A DNA stretch of 14,401 bases from Gammaproteobacteria bacterium UBA5338 (GTDB taxonomy: Bacteria > Pseudomonadota > Gammaproteobacteria > Pseudomonadales > UBA5862): the NCBI GenBank assembly GCA_002408105.1, contig DHQM01000090.1, positions 3,967 through 18,367 on the forward strand, given 5' to 3'. The translations under genes were made by a program, and so were the position numbers. The notes under the pieces were generated by a model. It saw only the letters and a list, made by a program, of their open reading frames with translations, was not told where the DNA came from and did no database searches. Shown here in pieces: positions 1-7,572 of the stretch (the stretch's first letter is position 1; each line of letters opens with the position of its first letter).

Positions 1-1356
1 CCTGTGGGTCAGCAAAAAATGGTAGCCACCCACCAGGGTCTCTGGGTACTGGAAAACGGGTATGCGGGCTTCGATCAGTTGTTGGCGCCCGGCGGCCACA
101 GAAGCGCCACCCATCAGGCAACAGAGAATCGGCTTGCGGCTGGTGTCCGCGAGTTCCACCACGGCCTTGGCGAAACCCAGGTCATCGGTCATCTCCTGTG
201 GTGTCAGGATGGCCAACACCCCGTCGATCGCTTCGTCTCGGAGGCAAATCTCAATGCTCTGGCGAAACCGCTGCGGAGAGGCATCGCCAATGATGTCGAC
301 CGGGTTGGTGTGCGACCAATCGAAGGGCAAAGCTTCGTCGAGCTGCCGAAACGTGGCAGCCCCAAGCGCCGCCAGCGGGACACCCAAGTCCCCGGCTCGA
401 TCAGCTGCCAGCGCACCGGGGCCGCCCCCATTGGTGACGATCGCGACGCGCTCACCACAGTCGCGGTAGCGGGATGTGAGGGTCCGCGCGGCCGCGAACA
501 ACTCGGGGATGCTGTATACGCGCACCACACCGGTTCGTCGCAGGACGGCATCGAACACCTCATCGTCGCCCACCACGGCGTCGGTGTGGCTGCGCGCCGC
601 TTGGGCTCCGGCAGGTTGGCGCCCCACCTTGATGGCGATCACGGGCTTGGCCTTGGACGCGGCGCGCAATGCGCTGATAAAGCGTCGGGCTTCTCGAATG
701 CCCTCGACGTACATGAGGATGCCGTCGGTTTCGTCATCGTGCACCAGGTAGTCGAGCACTTCGCCGAAGTCGATGTCGAGGGACGACCCGAGGGTGACCA
801 CGGTAGAGAACCCAACCCGGTTGGCGTGGGCCCAATCAATGATGGCGTTGCAGAGGGTTCCCGATTGCGACACCAGGGCCAGGTTGCCGCGCCGGACTTG
901 GCCTTTGCCAATGCTGCAATCAAACCGGTGTGCAGGGCGCACCAGACCCAGGCAGTTGGGGCCGAGGATGCGCAAGTCGCTGGTGGCCCGGGCGTGCTCC
1001 AGCGCCCGCTGGCTTGCCTCCCCCTCCGCACCGATCTCCGCGAAGCCGCCGCTGTAGATGACGGCAGCTTTCACACCGGTTTGGCCACAACTGGCAATGA
1101 TTGCAGGAACCGTGTGGGCAGGGGTGGCGATCACCGCCAGGTCGGGCGCATGAGGCAGCGATTCGACATTGGGGTACGCCTTGAGCCCGTGGACCTCAGT
1201 GCGGTTGGGGTTCACGGCGAAAATCTCGCCGCGGAACCCACAGCCGCGCAGGTTGCTCAAGATGGCATCGCCGACAGCGTCCTGCCGTTCGGTCGCGCCG
1301 ATCAGGGCGACCGAAGTGGGCTCGAACAGTGGGTGCAAATAGTGTCTGTGTTCCAT
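1..1356 (-). CDS. NDP-forming acyl-CoA synthetase / Pat-like protein, partial (C-terminus beyond left edge)
   Basis: I translated this minus-strand frame directly: 452 codons stay open from ATG at 1356 to the left edge, with GGAGGG 3-4 bases upstream of the start. The N-terminus MEHRHYLHPLFEPTSVALIG opens a CoA-binding Rossmann domain. It is followed by succinyl-CoA-ligase-like domains with LVSQSGTLCNAI (about residues 167-178) and TNGGGPGALAAD (about 297-308). His257, in the run ARSHTDAVVGDDEVFDAV, is at the phosphohistidine position of ADP-forming acetyl-CoA synthetases. Those enzymes convert acyl-CoA, ADP and Pi to acid, ATP and CoA. The layout also matches the N-terminal half of Pat/YfiQ lysine acetyltransferases, which carry a GNAT domain at the C-terminus; that part would lie outside the window. 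The divergent deacetylase-family gene next door favours a protein-acylation role. It could equally be a plain ADP-forming acetate-CoA ligase. A long plus-strand frame over the same bases is a shadow. Confidence 0.88.
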   Translation of the reverse strand, partial: MEHRHYLHPLFEPTSVALIGATERQDAVGDAILSNLRGCGFRGEIFAVNPNRTEVHGLKAYPNVESLPHAPDLAVIATPAHTVPAIIASCGQTGVKAAVIYSGGFAEIGAEGEASQRALEHARATSDLRILGPNCLGLVRPAHRFDCSIGKGQVRRGNLALVSQSGTLCNAIIDWAHANRVGFSTVVTLGSSLDIDFGEVLDYLVHDDETDGILMYVEGIREARRFISALRAASKAKPVIAIKVGRQPAGAQAARSHTDAVVGDDEVFDAVLRRTGVVRVYSIPELFAAARTLTSRYRDCGERVAIVTNGGGPGALAADRAGDLGVPLAALGAATFRQLDEALPFDWSHTNPVDIIGDASPQRFRQSIEICLRDEAIDGVLAILTPQEMTDDLGFAKAVVELADTSRKPILCCLMGGASVAAGRQQLIEARIPVFQYPETLVGGYHFLLTHR

Positions 1357-1382
1357 GCGCCCTCCGCGGGGTGGCCCCGGCA

Positions 1383-1409
1383 TTGTCGTGGCGGGGTCTT
1401 TGCTAGTAT
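1383..1409 (+). promoter_or_regulatory. Candidate extended -10 promoter for the deacetylase gene
   Basis: The 89-base gap between the divergent genes holds TTGTCG at 1383-1388 and TGCTAGTAT at 1401-1409, an extended -10 form. The spacer is a short 15 bases. The predicted transcript would start near 1416, about 30 bases before the gene. Each box matches consensus at only four of six positions, so this is tentative. No convincing promoter for the minus-strand gene was found. Confidence 0.33.
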
Positions 1410-1445
1410 GGCAGCTCGAGCCCCAACTCCCTGCCGAGTGTTGCG

Positions 1446-2375
1446 ATGTTTACTGCATTCATAGCCCACCCCGATTGTGCCCGGCACGATTCCGGTGCAC
1501 ACCACCCTGAGTGTCCTGAGCGGCTCTCAGCGATTCAAGACCGGCTCATCGAGTCGGGCCTCTGGCCCTTGCTGCGCCACTATGAAGCCCCCTTGGCAAC
1601 GGACGGGGAGTTGACCGCTGTTCACTCGGCCGCGCACTTGAAACACATCTTGGAGGTGGCGCCGCGGGCTGGGCTGCATTACCTCGATGAGGACACCGCA
1701 ATGAGCCCGGGCACGGTCGCTGCGGCGCGCCGCGCAGCTGGCGCGGTCCGCCTCGCGGTGGACCTGGTCTACCAGCAAGAGGCGCGCAATGCGTTTTGCA
1801 GCGTACGCCCGCCGGGGCACCATGCCGAACGAGACCGTGCGATGGGTTTTTGCTTTTTCAACAACGTTGCGGTCGGGGTCGCGCACGCTTTGAAGCAGCC
1901 TGGCATTGAGCGGGTCGCAGTGCTGGACTTTGATGTGCATCATGGCAATGGCACCGAGCAGATCTTTCAACACAGTGATCAGGTGCTGTTCCTTTCGACC
2001 TTCCAATATCCATTTTATCCCTTCACCGACATCAATTTTCCGGCCGACAACATCGTTCATGGTCCATTGCCGGCAGGCAGTGACGGTGCCGCCTTCCGTG
2101 AAATGGTGGAACGGCGCTGGTTGCCTCATCTGCGTGCCTTTAAACCCCAGATGCTGTTCATCTCAGCGGGGTTCGACGGGCACAAGGATGACATCATGGC
2201 CCACATGGGATTGGTGGAGGCGGACTATCGGTGGATCACCGAGCAGGCCTGTGCCGCGGCGGACACGCATGCCCAGGGCCGGATCGTTTCGGTGCTTGAA
2301 GGTGGCTACGAACTGCCCGCACTCGCGCGTTCAGTGGAGGCGCACCTGCGGGTTCTTGGTGGTTTCGGTGGGTAG
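1446..2375 (+). CDS. Histone deacetylase family protein (class II-type Zn amidohydrolase)
   Basis: This 309-residue protein has a complete arginase/deacetylase fold signature. HPECPERL is at residues 19-26, RPPGHHAE at 121-128 with the active-site pair His125/His126, GFCFFNNVAV at 134-143, DFDVHHGNGT at 161-170 and SAGFD at 240-244. The zinc ligands should be Asp163, His165 and Asp244. LEGGY at 284-288 supplies the catalytic Tyr288. All catalytic residues are present, so an active Zn-dependent deacylase is expected. Bacterial members act on acetyl-lysine, acetylpolyamines or related amides; the substrate cannot be told here. Length fits the family and no signal peptide is visible, so it is probably cytoplasmic. 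The ATG at 1446 has only a weak ribosome binding site, but it gives the normal family N-terminus (FIAHPDCARHD). The divergent Pat-like neighbour suggests reversal of protein acylation, which is inference. Confidence 0.93.
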   Translation: MFTAFIAHPDCARHDSGAHHPECPERLSAIQDRLIESGLWPLLRHYEAPLATDGELTAVHSAAHLKHILEVAPRAGLHYLDEDTAMSPGTVAAARRAAGAVRLAVDLVYQQEARNAFCSVRPPGHHAERDRAMGFCFFNNVAVGVAHALKQPGIERVAVLDFDVHHGNGTEQIFQHSDQVLFLSTFQYPFYPFTDINFPADNIVHGPLPAGSDGAAFREMVERRWLPHLRAFKPQMLFISAGFDGHKDDIMAHMGLVEADYRWITEQACAAADTHAQGRIVSVLEGGYELPALARSVEAHLRVLGGFGG

Positions 2376-2401
2376 CTCGGGCCAGGGTGCCGCCAGCCGT
2401 C

Positions 2402-2426
2402 TGAGGTGAGTGGCTAACTCGCCTCA
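2402..2426. terminator. Hairpin at the convergent gene junction, possible bidirectional terminator
   Basis: Bases 2402-2411 pair with 2417-2426 around a five-base loop (GGCTA). This gives a ten-base-pair stem with one G-T wobble. It sits between the stops of the converging deacetylase and pfp genes and includes the pfp stop codon. No T-run follows on either strand, so it is not a textbook intrinsic terminator. Confidence 0.35.
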
Positions 2427-3679
2427 AATGCGGTCCCGAGCTTCTTGGGCACGCGTTGGAGTTTGAGTTGGGCGTACCGAGGAATGCCATCCCGGTACGG
2501 CGGATAATCTTCTCCCGCGATCAAGGGTGCCAGGTATTGTCGCGCTTTGGGGGTGATGCCGAAGCCATCTTTCGTGATGTAGCTGCGGGGCATTTTCCGC
2601 TCTACATTCGCCACCTTGCGCAGGGGGGCTTCGCCGATGGTCCAGCTGTAGCGCTTGGTGTTCTTGCGAACGATGGTGGGCATCACAGCGTTCTTGCCGG
2701 CCAGTGCGAATTCAACCGCCGCCTTGCCCACTGCATAGGCTTGGTCGACATCGGTTTTCGATGCAATGTGGCGCGCAGCGCGTTGCAGGTAGTCCGCCAC
2801 CGCCCAAAGGTATTTGTAGCCGAGCCGCTCTTTGACCAGCTGTGCGAGCGCCGGGGCGACGCCACCCAGCTGCGCGTGGCCGAAAGCATCGCGGGCGCTG
2901 GATTCGGCGAGAAAGGTCCCGTCCGCGGTTTGCGCGCCCTCGGAGACCACCGCCACACAGTAGCCGTTTTGTTCAACAGAGGTTTTTACGCGCTCAAGAA
3001 ATGCCCGCTCTTCGAACGGGATTTCGGGAAAGACGATGATGTGCGGCGGGTCCCCGGCCGCCTCTGCTGCCAGGCCCGCTGCCGCTGCGATCCAGCCCGC
3101 ATGGCGGCCCATGACTTCGAGAATGAACACCTTGGTCGAGGTTTCACACATCGAGGCCACATCAAGACCTGCTTCCAGGGTCGACACCGCGACGTACTTG
3201 GCAACTGACCCGAATCCAGGGCAGTTGTCGGTCACTGGCAAGTCGTTGTCAACCGTTTTGGGTATTCCAATGCAGCTGATCGGGTAGTTCAGCTGCCTTC
3301 CTAGCTGCGACACCTTGTGTGCCGTGTCCTGGGAGTCGCCCCCGCCGTTGTAAAAGAAGTACTGGATGTTGTGGGCGCGGAACACCTCGATGAGCCGTTC
3401 GTATTCGGCGCGGTTTTCATCAAGGCTCTTGAGCTTGTAGCGACAGGAGCCGAATGCGCCCGCGGGCGTGTAACGCAGCGCGGCGATGGCACTCGCGCTT
3501 TCTTTGCTGGTGTCGATCAACTCTTCGCGCAGCGCGCCGAGAATGCCGTTGTACCCAGCGTAGACTTTCCCGATCCGGTCCCGGTGCTGTCGGGCGGTTT
3601 CGATGACGCCACAGGCGGATGCATTGATGACGGAAGTCACCCCCCCCGATTGGGCATAAAAGGCGTTCGGCTTGGCCAT
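2414..3679 (-). CDS. pfp: Pyrophosphate-dependent 6-phosphofructokinase (diphosphate-fructose-6-phosphate 1-phosphotransferase)
   Basis: The enzyme phosphorylates fructose 6-phosphate to fructose 1,6-bisphosphate. The inferred donor is pyrophosphate, which makes the step reversible. The 421-residue protein has the N-terminal donor loop YAQSGGVTSVINA (residues 8-20), YNGGGDSQDT (110-119), PKTVDND (140-146) and MGRHAGW (190-196). Asp144 is at the place of the catalytic base, E. coli Asp127. Lys141 replaces the glycine of ATP enzymes (PGTIDND), and Asp115 takes the position of E. coli Gly104, where an Asp blocks ATP. Both are recognised marks of PPi use. The length fits the roughly 420-residue proteobacterial group that includes the Xanthomonas-type enzyme. 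An AAGGGG motif lies about 8 bases before the ATG at 3679. It is divergent from mpl and apparently monocistronic. ATP use cannot be excluded from sequence alone. Confidence 0.88.
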   Translation of the reverse strand: MAKPNAFYAQSGGVTSVINASACGVIETARQHRDRIGKVYAGYNGILGALREELIDTSKESASAIAALRYTPAGAFGSCRYKLKSLDENRAEYERLIEVFRAHNIQYFFYNGGGDSQDTAHKVSQLGRQLNYPISCIGIPKTVDNDLPVTDNCPGFGSVAKYVAVSTLEAGLDVASMCETSTKVFILEVMGRHAGWIAAAAGLAAEAAGDPPHIIVFPEIPFEERAFLERVKTSVEQNGYCVAVVSEGAQTADGTFLAESSARDAFGHAQLGGVAPALAQLVKERLGYKYLWAVADYLQRAARHIASKTDVDQAYAVGKAAVEFALAGKNAVMPTIVRKNTKRYSWTIGEAPLRKVANVERKMPRSYITKDGFGITPKARQYLAPLIAGEDYPPYRDGIPRYAQLKLQRVPKKLGTAFEAS

Positions 3680-3751
3680 TCAAATTCCCCTTGTTGGGTT
3701 TGCGGCGGTGGTCGGAAAGTGGGTGCTGCCTGTGCTCGGGTTCGGTGGTCC

Positions 3752-3780
3752 AGACTGCCACCGACGGATGACACTATAAT
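3752..3780 (+). promoter_or_regulatory. Candidate sigma-70 promoter upstream of mpl
   Basis: A perfect TATAAT lies at 3775-3780 in the 156-base gap between divergent pfp and mpl. Transcription would start near 3787, giving a leader of about 49 bases before mpl. The -35 region around 3752-3757 is a poor match. On the other strand TTGCGA (3799-3794) and TATAGT (3778-3773), 15 bases apart, could form an overlapping promoter for pfp, but this is weaker. Confidence 0.42.
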
Positions 3781-3835
3781 AGCGCCCGGTGCGTCGCAAG
3801 CAGACGCCGGATCGCGCTAGGCGGGGAGCCACTGC

Positions 3836-5218
3836 ATGCGAATTCATGTCTTGGGCATTTGCGGCACCTTCATGGGCAGCCTCGCAATTTTGGCCCGCCA
3901 GTTGGGCCTAGAAGTGAGTGGCTCTGACGAGAATGTGTATCCGCCCATGAGCATCCAGCTCGAGCAGCAGGGCATACCCGTTCATGTGGGGTATGACGCC
4001 GCTGCGCTGGATTCATCGCCGGACCTGGTGGTTATCGGCAATGCCCTGGCGCGGGGCAATCCGGCCGTCGAAGCAGTGCTGGATCGCGGCCTGCGGTATT
4101 GCTCGGGCCCCGAGTGGCTGGCGCGTGAATTGATCGATGGGCGCCACGTGATTGCTGTTGCCGGCACACACGGAAAAACCACCACCACCAGCATGATCGC
4201 TTGGTTGCTTGAGTGTGCTGGTGAGTCACCTGGATTTCTTATCGGCGGCGTTCCGCGCAACTTCGATGTGTCAGCGCGTTTGGGCAGCGGTCGGCATTTT
4301 GTCGTGGAGGCCGATGAGTACGACACGGCGTTTTTCGACAAGCGCTCCAAGTTCGTCCACTACCGCCCACGGACGCTGGTGATGAACAACCTCGAGTTTG
4401 ACCATGCCGACATCTTCGATGACCTGGGGCAAATACAAACCCAGTTTCATCATCTGGTGCGAACCGTTCCGGCGACCGGTTTGATTCTCTCCCCGGAGCG
4501 TGAAGCGGCGCTTTCGGAGGTGCTGGACCGGGGTTGTTGGAGCCGCCAGGCCGAGGTTCACGGCGTGCTCGAGAACAGGCGCACGGCGGCGCCGGAGTCG
4601 GGGTGGTGGGGCCGCATGTTGAGCCCTGACGGAAGCGAGTTTGAGGTGGGCTATGGGGGTGATGCCCATGGTCGTGTCCAGTGGCCACACTGCGGGCGCC
4701 ACAATGTGGCCAATGCCCTAATGGCCATCGCTGCGGTGGCCGATCTTGGGGTGGATCCTGCCGAGGCCGCGCGCTTCATGGGCGAGTTTGCCGGCGTGAA
4801 GCGGCGCCTCGAAGTGTTCGGCCGCTTCAATGACTTGACCCTTTATGATGACTTCGCCCACCACCCGACAGCGATCGCATCAACCCTGCAAGGGCTGCGG
4901 CGCAGGGTCGGAAACGAGTCGGTGCTGGTCATTCTGGAGCCAGCGTCTAACACCATGAAGCGCGGCATCCACCGCGCCCAGCTGCCAGCCTCCTGGGCCG
5001 CAGCCGATGCAGTCTACTGGTACCAACCCGAGGGCATTTCCTGGGTGCCAGACGCGGCTCAGAACGGGGTGCCCGTCGTTGGGTTCGCAGCGGTGGAAGA
5101 CATCGTGCAGCGTGTCGTCGGTGAGCGGCGCCGGTGGCGTCACGTTGTGGTGATGAGCAATGGTGGCTTTGGCGGACTGCATGCCAAACTCGCCGACGCC
5201 CTGGCCCCGCTGGCCTGA
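3836..5218 (+). CDS. mpl: UDP-N-acetylmuramate:L-alanyl-gamma-D-glutamyl-meso-diaminopimelate ligase (Mpl)
   Basis: Mpl joins the recycled murein tripeptide L-Ala-gamma-D-Glu-meso-DAP to UDP-MurNAc in the cytoplasm using ATP. This returns it to peptidoglycan synthesis without the MurC/D/E steps. The 460-residue protein has the family's three domains. The N-terminal UDP-binding domain begins MRIHVLGICGTFMG. The central ATPase has GTHGKTTT at 110-117 and the Mpl-typical EADEYDTAFFDKRSKF at 158-173 and NNLEFDHADIF at 184-194. The C-terminal Mur ligase domain contains GRHNVANALMA and YDDFAHHPTA. These separate it from MurC. The length is normal and no key residue is missing. GGGGAG lies seven bases before the ATG. 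ubiX follows 12 bases after the stop, so the two are probably one transcript. Mpl is common in Gamma- and Betaproteobacteria. Confidence 0.96.
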   Translation: MRIHVLGICGTFMGSLAILARQLGLEVSGSDENVYPPMSIQLEQQGIPVHVGYDAAALDSSPDLVVIGNALARGNPAVEAVLDRGLRYCSGPEWLARELIDGRHVIAVAGTHGKTTTTSMIAWLLECAGESPGFLIGGVPRNFDVSARLGSGRHFVVEADEYDTAFFDKRSKFVHYRPRTLVMNNLEFDHADIFDDLGQIQTQFHHLVRTVPATGLILSPEREAALSEVLDRGCWSRQAEVHGVLENRRTAAPESGWWGRMLSPDGSEFEVGYGGDAHGRVQWPHCGRHNVANALMAIAAVADLGVDPAEAARFMGEFAGVKRRLEVFGRFNDLTLYDDFAHHPTAIASTLQGLRRRVGNESVLVILEPASNTMKRGIHRAQLPASWAAADAVYWYQPEGISWVPDAAQNGVPVVGFAAVEDIVQRVVGERRRWRHVVVMSNGGFGGLHAKLADALAPLA

Positions 5219-5230
5219 AGCGAGGCTGCT

Positions 5231-5860
5231 GTGAGCCCGGAAACGTCCAATTTGCCCATCACCGTTGCGATCACCGGGGCCTCCGGTGTGCAGTATGGGT
5301 TGCGGCTATTGGAGTGTCTCTTGGCGGCCGATCGGGCGGTCCATCTCATGGTGTCCAAGGCTGCGCACCGGGTGATCGACATCGAGACTGACTTGAGTCT
5401 GCCTGCCAACCCGCAGGCACTCGCGGGCGCGCTGCATGCGCACTTTGGCTGTGAACCGCAACGGCTGCACTGTTGGGGGCGGGAAGACTGGCTCGCTCCA
5501 GTGGCGTCCGGGTCCGCCCCGAGTGGCGGGATGGTGGTGTGTCCCTGCAGCACCGGCACCCTGGCAGCACTGGCGGGCGGCGCCTCGAACAACCTGATCG
5601 AGCGGGCCGCGGACGTCGCCCTGAAAGAGCGGCGCCGTCTGATCCTGGTCCCGCGCGAAACCCCGTACTCACAAATCCACCTGGAGAACATGTTGCGCTT
5701 GACCCGCGCTGGCGCTGTGGTGTTGCCGGCGAGCCCTGGGTTTTACCAGCGGCCAGAGTCGATCGAGGCGATGGTCGATTTCATCGTTGCGCGGATTCTG
5801 GACCAACTGGGCGTGCCCCAACGCCTGGTGCCCGCCTGGGGGTACTCCAGGCCGGCCTGA
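5231..5860 (+). CDS. ubiX: Flavin prenyltransferase UbiX
   Basis: UbiX attaches a dimethylallyl group to reduced FMN to make prenyl-FMN, the cofactor of UbiD-type decarboxylases such as the one in ubiquinone synthesis. The 209-residue protein has the flavoprotein N-terminus ITVAITGASGVQYGLRLLE (residues 10-28). It also has CPCSTGTLAALAGGASNNLI, LVPRETPYSQIHLENML with the family's Arg-Glu-Thr-Pro, and the late PASPGFYQRP. These cover FMN and prenyl phosphate binding. The start is GTG at 5231, with GAGG five bases upstream. Two or three extra residues before the conserved strand are normal. It follows mpl by 12 bases with no visible promoter between, so co-transcription is likely. No ubiD lies in the window. 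The 121 bases after it hold only an imperfect GC hairpin without a T-run. Confidence 0.95.
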   Translation: MSPETSNLPITVAITGASGVQYGLRLLECLLAADRAVHLMVSKAAHRVIDIETDLSLPANPQALAGALHAHFGCEPQRLHCWGREDWLAPVASGSAPSGGMVVCPCSTGTLAALAGGASNNLIERAADVALKERRRLILVPRETPYSQIHLENMLRLTRAGAVVLPASPGFYQRPESIEAMVDFIVARILDQLGVPQRLVPAWGYSRPA

Positions 5861-5981
5861 CCACCCGGTGCCGCTCCGGTGGCGAAGCGGATGGCCGGTG
5901 CCATGGCCCTGCCCGCTGGCCTTCAGTATCATGCCGGGGCCTGAACAATAACAAGCAGTGGACACCAAAGGAGACAGGCCT

Positions 5982-6392
5982 ATGACTCCTCAGCCAATCG
6001 AGGATGGCTATTTCGTCATCAAAGGCGAGCAGCCGGTCCTGCTGGGCTCCTACAGCCCCAGCACCGGCAATACCTATTACCCGCAGCGCAAGCTGTGCCC
6101 GGTCACCTCCGAGCCCGTCGAAACCGTGGAACTGCCCACCGAAGGGGAGTTGTATTCATGGACCTACGTGCGCATGAAGATGATCGGTTCGACCGAGTCC
6201 ACCGAGGGTGGCGGGCACGGTGTGGGTCAGATCGATCTGCCTTGCGGCACGCGCGTTCAATCGATCATCCAGGGTGACATGGGCGACTGGACCATCGGCA
6301 TGAAAATGCGTCTGGCGTTGCTTCCACTCAAGACCGACCGAGACAAGAACCTGAGCTATTGCTCGTACTGTTTCGTGCCAGTCAACGACTAA
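5982..6392 (+). CDS. DUF35 OB-fold protein with degenerate zinc ribbon, thiolase/aldolase partner
   Basis: DUF35 proteins combine a short rubredoxin-like zinc ribbon with an OB fold. They usually bind CoA or act as obligate partners of thiolase-like enzymes, as ChsH2 does for Ltp2. I place the start at ATG 5982, because AAAGGAG at 5967-5973 is eight bases upstream; a GTG at 5958 in the same frame would lie upstream of that site. The 136-residue product has the ribbon region at about 20-42 and the OB-fold entry GELYSWTYVRMKM (55-67). Next come VGQIDLPCGTRV (81-92) and IGMKMRLALLPLKTD (105-119). The usual four ribbon cysteines are reduced to Cys39; the others align with Ser or Thr. An unusual C-x-x-C (Cys127, Cys130) sits near the C-terminus. 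The thiolase-like gene begins 12 bases after the stop, supporting a complex. The reaction is not known. Confidence 0.8.
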   Translation: MTPQPIEDGYFVIKGEQPVLLGSYSPSTGNTYYPQRKLCPVTSEPVETVELPTEGELYSWTYVRMKMIGSTESTEGGGHGVGQIDLPCGTRVQSIIQGDMGDWTIGMKMRLALLPLKTDRDKNLSYCSYCFVPVND

Positions 6393-6404
6393 GGGAGCGA
6401 CACC

Positions 6405-7571
6405 ATGACCACTCAAAATGACGTGTACGTGATCGGTGTTGGCATGCATCCGTTTATGCGCGACGCACCGTCCTTGCGGGACATGTATTTTACCGCGGCT
6501 TCGGCAGCACTAAAGGACGCCGGCATTCGCTTCCAGGACATCGGCTACCTCTACAACGGGTACATCGGCGGCACGTTTCTGGAAGGCATCACCTTTGCCA
6601 AGGATCTGGGGCTGACCAATGTGCCCATCGTCCACGTGGAGAACGCCTCCGCCACCGGCTCCTGTGCATTTCGGGAAGCAGTCAACGCGGTGCGTGGAGG
6701 CCACTGTGAGGCCGCCATGGCCGTTGGCTTCGATGACATGATGAAGTTTTCGAGGTCCCGGGCAATGGCGCAAATGGGCGACGGCCCAAAAATCGACTCA
6801 ACCATCCTGCCTGCGGCCTTTTTCGCCATGTGGGCAGTGCGACGCATGCACGACCACGGCACCAGCGTCGAGACCTACGCCAAGATTGCCGCCAAGAACT
6901 GGAACCACGCGCGGCACAACCCGATGGCCCAGCGGCAAGCGGCTCAAGAAGTGACTGCCGCAGAGATTCTGGCGGCGCCTGAAGTGTCTTACCCCCACAC
7001 CACCAAGATGGCCTGCGCGGCCGGTGGTGGAGCGGCCGCGGCCATTGTCGCCACCAAGGAGGTCGCCGAGAGGCTGGCCGGAGGGCGCCCGATGGTGCGT
7101 GTTGCAGCCTCGCAGATGAAGTCCGAGCACTACACGCCGGGGCACGTGTTTTTGGGGGCGGTCATTGGGCCTGAAGACCTGACCCGGGTCACCACCGAAG
7201 CGGTGTATCAGGAAGCAGGCGTGGGCCCGACAGACGTTGACCTGGTGCACGTGCACGACGCTTTCCCCATCGAAGAACTGATGTACACCGAACTGATGGG
7301 TTTTGCTGAGCCTGGAGAAGGGGACCGCTTGGTTGCCAATGGAGACACCTCGATTGGCGGTCGCATCCCCTTTTCCACCGATGGCGGCCTGACCGCGCGA
7401 GGCCACCCTGGTGGTCCGACCGGCCTCGCGCAGATCTGGGACTCGGTGCAACAGTTGCGCGGGGAATCTGGAGTGAGGCAAGTCAAAGGTGCCCGAAATG
7501 CACTGGTGCACATGATGGGCGCAGGTTCGATCTGTGTGATGCACCTGCTGCAGCGGGATGGAGACATCTGA
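6405..7571 (+). CDS. SCP2-type thiolase / lipid-transfer-like acyl-CoA enzyme
   Basis: The protein belongs to the thiolase superfamily, in the SCP-x/lipid-transfer group. Members cleave 3-ketoacyl-CoA or, in Ltp2 relatives, act as retro-aldolases on hydroxyacyl-CoA. At 388 residues it is full length. VYVIGVGMHPF opens it, VENASATGSCAF (78-89) is the nucleophile loop, HDAFPIEELMYTELMGF (284-300) follows, and GLTARGHPGGPTG (328-340) carries His334. MMGAGSICVMHLLQR (370-384) closes the fold. The residue aligned with the thiolase Cys is Ser82, while Cys87 lies five residues later. Classical thiolytic chemistry is therefore doubtful. An AAGGGAG site precedes the ATG. The DUF35 gene is immediately upstream, as in ChsH2-Ltp2 pairs, so a heteromeric complex is likely. 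Two acyl-CoA dehydrogenase genes follow. The substrate is unknown. Confidence 0.85.
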   Translation: MTTQNDVYVIGVGMHPFMRDAPSLRDMYFTAASAALKDAGIRFQDIGYLYNGYIGGTFLEGITFAKDLGLTNVPIVHVENASATGSCAFREAVNAVRGGHCEAAMAVGFDDMMKFSRSRAMAQMGDGPKIDSTILPAAFFAMWAVRRMHDHGTSVETYAKIAAKNWNHARHNPMAQRQAAQEVTAAEILAAPEVSYPHTTKMACAAGGGAAAAIVATKEVAERLAGGRPMVRVAASQMKSEHYTPGHVFLGAVIGPEDLTRVTTEAVYQEAGVGPTDVDLVHVHDAFPIEELMYTELMGFAEPGEGDRLVANGDTSIGGRIPFSTDGGLTARGHPGGPTGLAQIWDSVQQLRGESGVRQVKGARNALVHMMGAGSICVMHLLQRDGDI

Positions 7572-7572
7572 T

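Noticed and set aside
4..1464. A 486-codon open plus-strand frame opposite the Pat-like gene
   Set aside because: It has no recognisable family pattern and is rich in Gly, Arg, Asp and His. The minus strand encodes a clear conserved protein over the same bases. Long antisense frames are expected in GC-rich genes.
2456..3208. A 250-codon plus-strand frame opposite pfp
   Set aside because: No family pattern, and it is covered by the conserved phosphofructokinase reading frame on the other strand.
5861..5882. GC hairpin after ubiX as a terminator (CCACC...GGTGG)
   Set aside because: The stem is imperfect, with a bulge, and no T-run follows. It may add structure but cannot be called a terminator.
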